From Adiantum capillus-veneris (Eukaryota > Streptophyta > Polypodiopsida > Polypodiales > Pteridaceae), in NCBI GenBank assembly GCA_014529385.2, contig CM043957.1:68136503-68200502 (forward strand): DNA of 64,000 nucleotides, read 5' to 3'. Shown one piece after another: positions 22,281-32,781 of this stretch (the first letter of the stretch is position 1; every line of letters begins with the position of its first letter). The position numbers were made by a program, and so were the translations under genes. The notes under the pieces are model-generated. The model had not been told where the DNA came from. It worked only from the letters and a program-made list of their open reading frames with translations, and made no database searches.

Positions 22281-23542
22281 CTTGCATCAAACTATGACAA
22301 ACACGTTGGAGAGGGGGAAAGGGGAACACACCCAGCACACAACACAATGCCTCGCTATAGCCCAGGGTATACACAGCGCCCCAATCCACTAGAGTTCACC
22401 TTCAAAACTCGACACTACCCGCAAGCAAACCACCGCTTGCACACAACCATACGGACACATTCCTTGCAATGCACCAGACAGACTCAGTCACTCCGCACTG
22501 CTTAATTCACAGCCTTCCACACTCACACAACCTCTCTCTATCTCTCTTTGCACGACCAACTTCAGGGGGGCACACATGCCTACACACCCGGAAACGCACG
22601 CACACAAGCAGAGAAGAGAAGGGGGAAGGGGGAATGACGCCCAGAGACAATAGAGAATAGCCTTCTCGCATATGCAACACCATATACAACCAACACACTG
22701 CCGGCACAAACCTCGGCAAAAAGACAATGGCTCAAAGGCCTACACAGGCAAAAAACCTCCAATGACCAAAAGACCCCCAAAAATGAACGTGTACCTCCTT
22801 TTATAGGGGTGTGTCTAAGAGATCTAAAAAAGAAAAAAATAGGTGAGCTCCCATCTCGTGCACTTCACTTGCATCTTCATTTGAAATTTCCTTGCATTGT
22901 CACCACTTGGCACACTTGATTTTTTTTTGTAACTACATGGTACCTCTCTATTACATGCTCCATTGCTTGCTTGCCTCGGGCGGGATAGGCTCCTTGAACC
23001 ACCTTTGGAACTTCTCTCTCTTTCTCTAGCCTCTGCCGCGGGACAGCCTCCTTGGCTCAACTTGGACTGACCTTTGACCGGCCTTGGGCACTACTCCCTC
23101 TCTGGCTCACTTTACTGCTGCGGGATAAGCCCCTTGTATTGCCCTTGACCGGCCTCGGGCTGTTTCACTTCATCGCAGGACCCCTCCCCTTGACTAGCAA
23201 TAGCGACATCGCTATTGGGGGGGGGGGGGTACTACCCCTTTAAGCTTCAAAAGAACGCCTCATGGGCGCGGGCACTAGCCCTTAAGGGCACGCCACGTCA
23301 TCACTGTCAACAACGGCTGCCACCGCCAGACCAGTGGGCACGCTCATTGCGCCGCCCCTTCTCCTCCAAAACCTGCGCCCAGCGCCGCCCAGAACACCAC
23401 TACGCAAAGCCCCTACGGACCGCCATCGTTGAGCTCAAGAGGGAGCTCCCTCTCACGCCTCACATGCTACAAAAGACCTCCTCGTTTGGGTTAGAGACCC
23501 CGCCAGTCCGGCTCCACATTGCGCATATGGGGCAAACCGAGT

Positions 23543-23610
23543 GCCACGTGGCAATCGCCTGTCAAATGGCCTCCATGGCTTTAACAAAAATGCAAAAAAA
23601 CTTTATAAAA
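23543..23610 (+). promoter_or_regulatory. G-box and TATA box
   Basis: The palindromic G-box GCCACGTGGC (23543-23552) lies about 50 bp upstream of TATAAAA (23604-23610). This spacing is typical of a plant core promoter. Given the context it is more likely an LTR promoter than a host gene. Confidence 0.4.
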
Positions 23611-24479
23611 CCCCAACTTCTTCAAAAAAAACCATCTTTGCTTCCCCAACTTGAACTACCTGCCAATTGCCACCCGTCGATCCATTTACCGAGCCGTAAA
23701 ACCCGGTCACAGCTTCATATGATTGGCTCCGAACTTTTCAGCTTTACCGCACTTTCCAATTCCCCGAGCCCCCGAACCGAGGACGCAAAAACAGAGAAAA
23801 CCATCTGTGGCCAATTCTGAGCAAATGCCTTCAACCTTCCGACTTTTGTAACTTCTTTGTTCCGGGCTCCGTTTGACGTACAGTCAACTCCTACTAGCTC
23901 CATATATTGCACATCACCTTCTCGCACTCTGTCGCGGTCCAAAAAACAGCATATGGCACGACTCCCCATGGGGTCAGCAGGTCGGCACCAACCTAGCCCC
24001 CGGTAAAACTTCAATTGGCCATAAAATGCAATCCGTAGCTCCTATCTGCAATCTGAAAAGACGGCTAGGCTCCATAAATCTAGCACTACACGTCTATACT
24101 TTGACATCCACTTGGGCCACCTGTCCCCAGCTGCCCTGTCTGGCAAGAATCTACAACATACTAAACCTTCAAACTCCAATAACTTGGGCTCTGTAGCTTG
24201 ATTTGATGAGCCGTCTGGACCTGCTCCTTCAGCACTTCAATCTCTACATTCTTGGACCCAAAAGCTGCATCTTGCATCTCCTTCACCTGCTCCCCACATT
24301 AGCCCCTTTTGGAGCCTTCCTTGGCCTATAAACTGCATTAGTCATACATCTCCGTTGCTCCTTGTCAGCTCACTATCTTCCTAGCTTCTCTAGCCTTTTG
24401 CCATGCTTCTGCTAGTCTGCATATATCTGCCCTTGCCGCCTTCTATGGTCGACACACTTTGGTTGTACCATCATTGCCC

Positions 24480-24510
24480 ACCCCCTAGTTGAGCATTTAT
24501 GCTCAACCAC
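24480..24510 (-). repeat. Palindrome beside a polypurine tract, copy 2
   Basis: TTGAGCATTTATGCTCAA again. On the minus strand it is followed by CTAGGGGGTGGGC and TGATGG. It sits just downstream of the minus-strand gag-only element, so it probably marks the end of that element's interior. Confidence 0.5.
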
Positions 24511-24610
24511 ATAAGAGCCTTATTCCACTACAAACTGCAAAATTTGACACACACTATGAGAAAACCAAAACCATATGTACACAGTTTTATTGCACCCTAT
24601 TGCCAAACCT

Positions 24611-25450
24611 TCAAGTGGGTTTCCCCACCCCCTGCATCACATAGCTTCCACCTGGATCGAACACTTGCCTTTGATATCTTCCACCCATCTGTAACTGCTC
24701 ACCATAGTGCCGTACCCCAGCACATAATACACCATGTGTGTAGGCTGCCCCTAGCCTACCTTCAGCACTCCAAGTATCTCTCAGCAAACTGGCATCCACT
24801 CCATACCAAGCAGCATCAAGCATATTACCATAAAAAAGACATGTACCTGGCACCGAGCTCCAACATATGTCTGCCTCTTTCTCCCAACCAAATAAAGTGG
24901 AGGCCTCAAGCATAGACCCCTGCATCTGTTGAACCAACCGTCGCATAGTTGTATCTACCACCATATTCATCAACCATAGCTTACATACCTTCAATGGAAG
25001 CAAAGCCACTGCTTGGGATTCTCCTTTCTCCACTGCTGGACGTGTCAACTGCATTGGAATCTCCACCGTCTTTGGCATCACAACCTCCTCTTTGGCCACA
25101 CACTCAATTCCAGCATCATCAGGCCATTCCTCGTCAACCGGCCCTTCAAGGTCGCTCAGCACCATCTGCTCTTCAGCTTCAATCACCTGCTCTTCAAGCA
25201 CTTCTTCTACTGCTGCATGAAGCTCCACCAAGGAAGGGAGAAACTCTCTCTCTTTTGCATCCACCTTGACTTCCTTCCTAGACACGGCTGCTCCATCCCT
25301 CTTGGCAAAATTTTGCACCTGTTGCACCACCATGGCACATTCCATCGCTACTTTCATCAGCACAGCCATTAGCATGGCCCCACAGATCACCTTTACCTGC
25401 ATATCATCAACTGTAGGCCTAGATTGCTCCACTTGGTCTTCATCATGCAC
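24611..25450 (-). CDS. Unidentified ORF downstream of gag
   Basis: 279 codons on the minus strand from 25450. The N-terminal half is rich in Val, Glu and Met (for example E-E-V-L-E-E-Q-V-I-E-A-E-E-Q), suggesting helical or coiled-coil structure. I recognise no protease, RT or integrase motif. It follows an acidic ORF and a gag in the same orientation and ends near a polypurine tract. The best reading is the non-pol C-terminal cargo of a gag-only LTR element. Frame breaks separate it from the upstream pieces. Confidence 0.4.
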   Translation of the reverse strand: MHDEDQVEQSRPTVDDMQVKVICGAMLMAVLMKVAMECAMVVQQVQNFAKRDGAAVSRKEVKVDAKEREFLPSLVELHAAVEEVLEEQVIEAEEQMVLSDLEGPVDEEWPDDAGIECVAKEEVVMPKTVEIPMQLTRPAVEKGESQAVALLPLKVCKLWLMNMVVDTTMRRLVQQMQGSMLEASTLFGWEKEADICWSSVPGTCLFYGNMLDAAWYGVDASLLRDTWSAEGRLGAAYTHGVLCAGVRHYGEQLQMGGRYQRQVFDPGGSYVMQGVGKPT

Positions 25451-25524
25451 ATCAGCTTGCTCTGTTCCCTACTCTTCTTGCACATGGGCTACTACCATAT
25501 CATCAAACACGTAAGAGGGCAACT

Positions 25525-25911
25525 TTACCTTACCAGCTCAGACTCATCAGACTCCGCCTCCCCGTCATAGGATGTGGACTCATCCGCACTATTCTCCTCT
25601 CTTGTCCCCCAGCTAATCGAGCTTGTATATTCATCATCACTGACATCATATACCGACTCTGTAATTGCATCTTCGTCCGTTTGTTGCTCCACAAAAGCTT
25701 GACCATCACCATGACTTTGCTCTCTTTCTTCATCAGCTTTTGAACCCTGGGTATCTGCATCTCGATTGCATTCTGCTACCTTTTCATGCAAACTTTCCAC
25801 AAGAACAGGCTTTACCTCTTCAATCCGCATTGGAACCTCAACATCTGCTACTGCTCTTGCCTTCTGGTTCACTTCAATATGGAGCTTCTCCTCGTTGACA
25901 AACTCGTCCAC
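25525..25911 (-). CDS. Acidic ORF of the gag-only element
   Basis: 128 codons on the minus strand. It is strongly acidic, rich in Glu, Asp and Ser, with S-V-Y-D-V-S-D-D-E-Y-T-S in its C-terminal half. No known domain. It lies between gag and the 279-codon ORF and may be part of one longer protein broken by frameshifts. Confidence 0.4.
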   Translation of the reverse strand: MDEFVNEEKLHIEVNQKARAVADVEVPMRIEEVKPVLVESLHEKVAECNRDADTQGSKADEEREQSHGDGQAFVEQQTDEDAITESVYDVSDDEYTSSISWGTREENSADESTSYDGEAESDESELVR

Positions 25912-26015
25912 CCTCGATACATGGATTCACAAACCGGAAATCCCCAAGGAACATAGCCAATAGTAGGCCTTATCTCAATAGGCTCCGCACTTCGAACACT
26001 TGGAATCACCTTTGG

Positions 26016-26646
26016 TCAGACCAAAGAACACTTTGCTACCTCCGCAACAGGTACGTAATCTGCTGGCTTCAACACGCCCAGCTCCAGTTTTCGCTTCACC
26101 TTTCTGCTCTTCATCTTTGCCAGATAGACTATGTCTTCGTATGTATCCGCATTGTCTTCCACCTTTTCTCTAATCCTTGGATGCAAGCACTCTAGCAGCT
26201 TTGACAGCTTCAAGTATTGATTGCTTTTTACCCCAGTAGCAACCTCTAACTGCCTCCAGCAGGCTTCAAAATGCTCAATGAAAATAAAGAAATTTTTACT
26301 CACATCTTGGCGTACCGCCTTCAGCCTTGCACCAGCTTCCTCTGGCGTAATCACCTTTCGAAACCGCTCCAAAAACTGACTTTGCAATCTTTGCCATGAT
26401 TCTCGATCATTGCTCTTTAAACCATCGAACCACACCTTGGCACACCTTGGCTCACCCTCGCATCAACAGCAGCACCGTCAGCAGCTTTTCCGCACCCATC
26501 AACGTACGCATCGACAGCAGCCATAACTCAAAATCTGCTAACCAATCCTCGGGATCTTCAACGCCCGTAAATATGGGGCCAAATCTTGGCTCCACCATCT
26601 CTGCTAGCTTCAAATTCGACCATCGAACACCTCGACCATCAGCCAA
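26016..26646 (-). pseudogene. Ty3-type gag capsid fragment
   Basis: Two minus-strand pieces separated by a frameshift. The first (26646-26452) reads FGPIFTGVEDPEDWLADFEL, the usual beginning of a retrotransposon gag capsid. The second (26435-26016) reads WFDGLKSNDRESWQRLQSQF followed by L-E-R-F, then E-A-G-A-R-L. No zinc knuckle is seen in the remaining part. No pol genes follow, so this is a gag-only or degenerate element. Confidence 0.65.
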
Positions 26647-26745
26647 CCGCTTTGTTGGCTAAAAAACACCGCTTTAAACTTCCTTGTGAGGCCAACTGTC
26701 GAGAAGAGGCTAGGCGAGCATATCTATCTTTGGGGAGATCCGAGA

Positions 26746-26869
26746 TACTTTGAATAAAAGAGACGGATATGATAACTGCCTCTATGACCTGCGGGGGAGC
26801 AGCAAGCTACTTTGAATAAAAGAGACGGATATGATAACTGCCTCTATGACCTGCGGGGGAGCAGCAAGC
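26746..26869 (+). repeat. 62-bp perfect tandem duplication
   Basis: Two consecutive identical 62-bp units, starting TACTTTGAATAAAAGAGACG at 26746 and 26808. The identity implies a recent event or an assembly artefact. Confidence 0.9.
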
Positions 26870-27236
26870 TCTACAAATCTCCATCCATCAGTACTGTCTA
26901 CTCGGCTATTATGTTCTACTGATGGTCCCCGTATCTACACCCGATAAAGCATAGCTGAGGTAACCAGAGTGTCAAAAGGCCAAAGCTTTGTTCGAGGTTC
27001 CTGAAACTGGATCTACAAACACATCCTCTCCATGCTCCCCAAAGCTGTGTATGGGCTCGTCAGTCTAGTCTCTGCTTCTCTTCTGAAGGAGAACTTTGGA
27101 CAACTGACGACCATTCCCAGGTAAGTGTATGCATCTGTATACTCAACCGTCCGCTGACCATATGCGAAGGTCAGTGCACATCTCCTGACCCACTATGCTG
27201 TGGTATTGAACACCATAACTTTGGTCTTGCCAAGGT

Positions 27237-28301
27237 TCACCGCAAGCCGCTATCATTAGCAAAAGTGTGCAATGCATCTAAGTGTCGCTGCATCCCCTCT
27301 GGCAAATCTGAGATCAGCACAATATCATCTGCATACAATAGCAATGAGATCCAGGTCCCTGCTGGCTGTGCTCCTCTGTCACCTCCTCTCTCAATGTAAT
27401 CTGAAACCTCATCTACATACAAACCAAACAATGTAGGGGAGAGTGGGCATCCTTGTTTCACTCTAACAGTGGAGTGAATATGCGCAGATAACCCCTCGGG
27501 AGTACGAACCTGCCCCACAACTGTCCTATATAAAGCCATGACTTTCCATAACGGCTCTACGGGTACTCCCATCTCCTGGAGTCTTTGCATTAGTCGAGCT
27601 TTGGGAATTGTATCAAATGCTTTGTGAAAATCCATAAAGGTAGAATAAATCCTCCTACCACGTGATCTACTTTCCTCAAGAACAGCTCAGAGTGTCAATA
27701 TATGATCAAGAGTAGAAAAACCCCTCCTGAAACGTGCCTAGCCTGAGGCCCAAGTACCTATTCTCTCCCCCCCATCTACTCAGCCCGCTGCTCAAGAATG
27801 AATGCATACAACCTAGCTAGTGTGTGCCCAATCATGATAGTACAGTAATTCCCCGGTATCATGGGGTCTCCTACCTTGAAGATAGGCACAATAGTAGACG
27901 TGCTCTAAGTATTTGGAAAACCCTCCTACATGGCTCGGTTGAACATTCTGCAAGAAGCTCTGCAAGCATATGTCTCTAGCATGTATAAAGTGTTCCGCCA
28001 TCAATCCATCATGATCGTATGCTCTCTTGGTCCTCATCCTGTCAATGGATTTCTTTACCATCTCAGTGGTAAAGAAAGTTCATGTTTGTGGGCATGGCTC
28101 TGGAGGGTCAGGTAGAGACGGCTGCCATGGAACTGTGTAAAGAGATGCTACATATGCGCCCCAAATCTCGGTGGATGTGATAGCCAGTGGGGGGGAAAGC
28201 TCATGAAAAAATCTCCATGCCTCGCCTAAGTCTTGGTTCAAGAATAGCTGGTACAACTCCTCCTCTAACCGAGCAAGATAAGTCGTCTTCTTCGGTCGCA
28301 C
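27237..28301 (-). pseudogene. F1 copy 3 reverse transcriptase
   Basis: Pieces at 28080-28301, 27813-28061 and 27237-27635. The last carries the palm: MDFHKAFDTIPKARL, VKQGCPLSPTLFGLYVDEV and the catalytic LLLYADDIVLI. The catalytic YADD is intact but the frames are broken between pieces. RT copies the element RNA at the target site. Confidence 0.8.
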
Positions 28302-28319
28302 TAGGGGCCAAAAGGCTAT

Positions 28320-29312
28320 CTATGACTGTCTATGAGTAATGGCTCCCAAAAGCATCTCTCTATGAAGTGTGGCTCTCGTCTCTCTACACGCCTCATCGTA
28401 CCAACTGTTTTGGGGAAAACTCCGGGAACGTCGTCTATGCCCAGGTTGGGTGTGCGGGTATGCCTTTACCACTACATCATGTAAAGTCTCTGTCAATATC
28501 TGGGTAAGCTCCTCTAATGGGCATCCCGGCTCCTCTGTGGCCAAGCGTTTATAAATACTATCCATGTAGACAGAGTCAGTCTCCGATGTTAAAGTGTATT
28601 GAGTATGCGTAGATGCCTGGGCCAATGGAGATGTACTAAACCGGAATGAAATTGTAAATGTGAGGAGGGCGTGATATCTATTGCTACCCCAACAAGCCTG
28701 GGTCTGACTGTAAAATCTTGAATAGATGGTATAAAACTGGGTTGAGCCGTAACATAGTCCACCATGCTACTCCCATGTTTGTGAAGAAAACAAGTGAACC
28801 CATTGGCTGTTGGAAATCTCTATAGGCTATTCAGGATGGCCAGTCCATGTGTAGTCCCCATTCTGTCAAATATCTCGCATACTCATTACGCACCACATCT
28901 TGTGAGCACCTAGCCAATCCCAAATCACTCACATCTAACTCTCTTAACATCTCCTCTAAGGTATCATAGAAGGCTGTTTGGGAGTGGCCCGTTGTGGCAT
29001 TGAAGGCCCTAGGAGGATGACATCCACATCCCTAGAGAACTCCCATATGTCCTCATCTAAAATAATGTATGGTGACTATCCCTTGGGCGATGCATAGAGA
29101 GATGTGCTCGAGGGAAAATAGCATATTGCGATATATAGTTGCCTCCCTGTCTTTGCTCTCACTCTGACACACATACATCTAGCATGCTCATCTCTTCGAA
29201 CAATAGAAATGAGAGGGTGCAACTCTTCCTTGAATAAAACTGCCACACCTCCTAACCCACATCGTCTATGCTCTAATCTCACCTCATGTATACACCAGTG
29301 ATATCCCGTCAC
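28320..29312 (-). pseudogene. F1 copy 3 endonuclease
   Basis: The N-terminal piece (29076-29312) reads GGVAVLFKEELHPL and YIAICYFPSSTS, matching the intact endonuclease of copy 1. The C-terminal region toward the RT (28320-28625) contains SFPQNSWYDEACRETRA, the endonuclease-RT linker. In between, stops and frameshifts dominate. APE-type endonuclease is the family assignment. Confidence 0.7.
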
Positions 29313-29506
29313 TCTAGAAAGCGTGTCACCAAGAGTTTGATGTGTCTCAACGTAGAAAACAATGTCTCTTTCCTTGAAGCTATCCTCAAATGCACCAAGT
29401 CTAGCTTCATTAATGTATTAAAGTTCCATCCTGTCATTTTAAGGCTGGTCCAGTAGGTCTTGCACCGTTATGTAGTGCATCTTTCCAAGACCACCACTCT
29501 CCCCCT

Positions 29507-30644
29507 CTATAGAAAGCTATTTTTTCCTTCTCCCTTGCAGCCTTGATTGCTAGCATCAGCTCTTGCATGTGTGCAATTTGCGCAAGTGAAGTCATCGCAA
29601 AAATATATCCCAGTTTGTTTAAGAGTTGGTTTCTTCTTCAAGAACTCTCTCCTAGTTTCCATAGTAGGGAAACGTAAGATGAGTGCTCTTTCCTTAGAAC
29701 TTCCTTCCCCATAGTTTCGTTTCTTTCCCACTCTCCATGTACCTCTGTGTGTGGCTTCAGAAATTCCCATGCATTTCTTTCACTTCTTCTTCCACAATTT
29801 CAATGTCCTTAAGGCTTGTGACACACACGTGAAGGGCTCTAGTCTTCCTCTTTTTCTCTTCCTAGATGGTCATATTGATAATGGTGGTTGTTGGTGTAGC
29901 TTCAGCCACCTTGGCTTTTCCCTTCTTTGCAACCTCAATCCACTCTTCAGCTTCAGCAACCTTCCTTTGTGTTTGGTGAGGACATCCTCCCATGAAGTGG
30001 TTGTTCTCGACTTCTGCTCTTCCTCTTCCCGGAGAGTTTTGACGTGTTCTTTGATCTTATCAAGAGGGTTGAATTTCTCCCTCCTCTCCAGGAATCCTTT
30101 AATCTTACAGACTTCCAATTCTCTCTTAAGCTCTTCAATCAATGTATCTTTTGCACTTACGGGTTTTTCCGTGTCTAATTTCCCCAACTCACTAGCAGCA
30201 ATAGCACCTTTTTTGCATCATAGCTTCCATTACCTGCAGCTTTGCCCTTACAATAGCTTGCATCTCCCCTTTCAGTGCCATATACATATCATCATGCTTA
30301 CTGAGCATCTCTTTCTCTAAGTCTTTCCTCATATATGCATACATAGCATTTCTATAATTCTCCACAGTTGCATACATCTCTTTCTCAATGTCTCCCCTCA
30401 TAAGGTTCAACTCCGTCTTAATCATCACTTGTATCTTATCAAATATTAGGTCATCCTTGACCCTGGATAGTTCCCCTGCTCTGAGAGAACCCGGCAGCAA
30501 TGTGCTGTCCCAACTTTTCCGCCTAAATGTAACCTTTTCATTTTGCGGGGTTTGATATGCATCTAGATCTTCGGTAATGTCTGGTTGGTCCATCAGAGGA
30601 GAGTCCCCGGTGCCTTTGCCTAAGGAGCCCCTTTGCTTACGCAC
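29507..30644 (-). pseudogene. F1 copy 3 ORF1 (coiled-coil, type II)
   Basis: The start reads MDQPDITEDLDAYQTPQNEK. A long Glu/Lys-rich coiled-coil segment follows (30187-29870). The end (29507-29770) has ALILRFPTMETRREFLKKKP, the C-terminal domain of L1-type ORF1 proteins, which act as RNA chaperones. Frameshifts occur near 30190, 29870 and 29770. Confidence 0.7.
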
Positions 30645-30680
30645 CCCCTTTGCTTAAGCTACCCCTCAGCTTCAAAACTC

Positions 30681-30683
<3 letters not shown>

Positions 30684-30730
<47 letters not shown>
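30684..30730. repeat. (GA)n microsatellite
   Basis: Lies between the 5' end of LINE F1 copy 3 and the tail of a SINE-like sequence. Confidence 0.95.
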
Positions 30731-30732
<2 letters not shown>

Positions 30733-30845
30733 GAAGAAGAGAGTTTTAACGTCGCAGGAAACTATCCCAAGAGACCTTAAAGATCAATCCGACGAGGAGA
30801 GTTGAACTCAAGACTTGTTATTCAAGAACCTTAGCATGCCGAGTT
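30731..30845 (-). mobile_element. Possible tRNA-derived SINE (5' truncated)
   Basis: On the minus strand it reads GGCATGCTAAGGTTCTTGAA, then a B-box-like GAGTTCAACTC, and ends GACGTTAAAACTCTCTTCTT followed by the (TC)n run. Its 3' end resembles the F1 LINE end (GACGTTAATATAAC...TCTC), as expected if it uses the LINE machinery. A truncated second copy is at 31561-31622. No A box is evident, so the 5' end is probably missing. 30846-31045 beyond it is unassigned. Confidence 0.45.
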
Positions 30846-31079
30846 TCCCTGTGCGTATTGCAGTTGGCTTGGGAGTGCTACCTTTGCCTCGCATGAAGTG
30901 CCCCCCTGCCTCGTATGATCTAGTTGCTACCTCGCATCAATTCCCTTGCTCGCGGAATCTCCATGCCTACTGCCTACAGGGATCCACAGCTAGCAGTAAA
31001 CGCCAAGGCCAGCTTTGCACGTGTGCCTGCTGGGTTTAGCGTTGGTGCTACTTGAACAGCTCGTTTGATGTTGGTGCTG

Positions 31080-31082
<3 letters not shown>

Positions 31083-31141
<59 letters not shown>
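31083..31141. repeat. (GA)n microsatellite
   Basis: About 29 units, abutting the F1 tail that begins at 31142. Confidence 0.95.
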
Positions 31142-31145
<4 letters not shown>

Positions 31146-31315
31146 GAAAATGAAATGAAATGTTATATTAACGTCTTCAAAAGGTCAAAGTGACCTATGA
31201 GACCAGAAAGTTACAATGCGGTGTATCTGATACAAAGTCAGATTAACAAAATAAATTAAACTAGGATAACAAAATATAAATACTGCGGGATCCTAAACTA
31301 AGCAGTACAATGAAA
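31142..31315 (-). mobile_element. LINE F1 3' tail, copy a
   Basis: Has GAAATGAAAATGAAATGAAA, AACGTCTTCAAAAGG and TATGAGACCA in F1 order. Nearly identical to copy b (31352-31514). Confidence 0.8.
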
Positions 31316-31351
31316 AACGAGCTGTTCAAGTAGCAGCAGCGAGAGAGAGAG

Positions 31352-31511
31352 AAATGAAAATGAAATGAAATGTTATATTAACGTCTTCAAAAGGCCAAAG
31401 TGACCTATGAGACCAGAAAGTTACAATGCAGTGTATCTGATACAAAGTCAGATTAACAAAATAAATTAAACTAGGATAACAAAATATAAATACTACGGGA
31501 TCCTAAACTAA

Positions 31512-31514
<3 letters not shown>
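31352..31514 (-). mobile_element. LINE F1 3' tail, copy b
   Basis: Almost identical to copy a over about 160 bp, with an 11-bp GA run at its 3' side and a longer (GA)n run at its 5' side. Confidence 0.8.

Positions 31515-31560
<46 letters not shown>
31514..31560. repeat. (GA)n microsatellite
   Basis: About 23 units between the F1 tail copy b and a SINE-like fragment. Confidence 0.95.
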
Positions 31561-31563
<3 letters not shown>

Positions 31564-31622
31564 AGAAGAGAATTTTAACGTCGTAGGAAACTATCAAAGA
31601 TCTATCCGACAAGGAGAGTTGC
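31561..31622 (-). mobile_element. SINE-like 3' fragment
   Basis: Matches the 3' part of 30731-30845: AAGAAGAGAATTTTAACGTC, then GTAGGAAACTATC and AAGGAGAGTTG. It ends exactly where an F1 LINE tail begins. Confidence 0.45.
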
Positions 31623-31624
31623 TT

Positions 31625-31938
31625 GAAATGAAATGAAATGATATATTAACGTCTTCAAAAGGCCAAAATGACCTATGAGACCAAGCCGTTACAACATAGT
31701 GAATCTGATACCATGTCCGTAATAAAAAAGAACTAAACAAAATACAATGTGTAGTACAATGAAAGAAGGGAGGAAGATATGGTGGAGATCCATCCTCATC
31801 TGCACTCTGGACATCGAGAGAGTATGGCTCGAATCCTCTGCTGTAGTCTCCGTCGATGTTGTGTAGCTCCTCTCCTCCATCGCGGGTGTCTAGATCTCTC
31901 TAGCTCCAATGCTCGGTCTATGAGAATGCTCGGTCTAT
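31625..31938 (-). mobile_element. LINE F1 copy c (3' 310 bp)
   Basis: F1 3' end plus the last codons of ORF2 (the RRxLQQRIRAILSRCPECR end is readable at 31796-31880). Its truncated 5' end abuts a GA run at 31941. A 20-bp segment GCTCGGTCTATG is duplicated at the 5' edge. Confidence 0.8.
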
Positions 31939-31940
31939 GT

Positions 31941-31956
31941 GAGAGAGAGAGAGAGA
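31941..31956. repeat. Short (GA)n run
   Basis: Eight units separating F1 copy c (5' edge) from copy d (3' edge). Confidence 0.9.
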
Positions 31957-32781
31957 AATGAAAATGAAATGTTATATTAACGTCTTCAAAAGGCCAAAAT
32001 GACCTATGAGACCAGAGCGTTACAATGTGGTGGATCTGATACAAAGTCAGAATAACGAAATGAAATCACAGAATGATGAAATATAAATACTATGAAAAAC
32101 TATGAAATCCTAAGCTGGTAGGTGTAAACTAAGCAGCTAGTCGAGATAGCTAAACCACAAGTCACAAGAGATCCAGCATTGGTGGATGGCGGATCTCATC
32201 AATCTCCTAAATGGTCAACAGTCTGATTGGGCGTCGTGCATGTTGGGCCAAAGTGATCCAGATCCTCTAATGTAGCCTCCTTCGATGTCGTGTAGTCTTC
32301 CGCAGTCATGGGCGTCTGGATCTCCCCAATTCAGCCGCTCGGTCGATCAGTGTGCCTCTGGTGTGAGGCGACAGGGTCTGTTGTGGTAGTAGCTCCTCCG
32401 GGTGTCCAGTGTCTGCTCTAAAGAAGTCTGTGATGTGTCTCTGAGACTGGCTGGCCTCTCCTCTCAGCAGGCTCTCTCTGTGTCTGCGCAATTCAAGCAG
32501 AAACAAACCCAGGCATCTCTGATCCTCGTACCTCATGACTTTGGAGAGTGGTCCAAAGCCCTCTCTGAACAATCAGTGGAAGCGGCCTCGTATCCCGTAG
32601 TAGATGGGGCAGTGGCATGTGTAGTGTAACTCTGTCTCAGGCTCTATGTCACACAGGGGGCATGTCCTGGCCTCTACTGGTACTCCGCTGTATCTCCCAG
32701 TCTCGATCCGCAGCTGGTGTGAAGATGTGTGTATCTGGCCAATAGCACACCGTATCCCATGAGACAAGTGGGTGTCCATGT
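31957..32781 (-). mobile_element. LINE F1 copy d (3' 825 bp)
   Basis: F1 3' untranslated region plus the ORF2 C terminus. The truncated 5' end, just before codons for MDTHLSHG, abuts GAGAGAGAG at 32782. Confidence 0.85.
32306..32779 (-). pseudogene. F1 copy d ORF2 C-terminal zinc motif
   Basis: Two frames give CPLCDIEPETELHYTCHCPI, the C-x2-C...H-x-C region conserved at the end of F1 ORF2, then a basic C terminus. Broken by one frameshift near 32573. Confidence 0.75.

Larger units (their letters stand above)
21611..24610. other. Non-coding, LTR-like sequence
   Basis: No protein motif found. Features seen are a CA-rich stretch, four imperfect copies of a ~70-100-bp unit around 22960-23190 (variants of GCGGGATAAGCCCCTTG and TTGACCGGCCTCGGGC), a 13-G run at 23217-23229, and a promoter-like G-box/TATA pair. 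The 201-codon open frame at 23215-23820 has no recognisable domain. Confidence 0.4.
26920..30683 (-). mobile_element. LINE F1 copy 3 (3' end missing)
   Basis: Minus-strand LINE with 5' end at about 30683, against a (GA)n run, and its 3' break at about 26920 within the region after the RT. The order is ORF1 (30644-29507), endonuclease (29312-28320) and RT (28301-27237). Many frameshifts. It is the same family as the copies at 51513-59152, judged by shared motifs such as VKQGCPLSPTLFG and EVSDYI. Confidence 0.85.
31046..31335. repeat. 21-bp inverted repeat flanking a LINE tail
   Basis: GCTACTTGAACAGCTCGTTT (31047-31066) and AAACGAGCTGTTCAAGTAGC (31315-31334) are exact inverted partners, extended to 21 bp by the outer pair 31046/31335. 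They enclose a (GA)n run and one F1 3' tail. Confidence 0.9.

Noticed and set aside
23215-23820. 201-codon ORF on the plus strand
   Set aside because: No motif, begins in a poly-G run, and contains a G-box/TATA pair in its middle.
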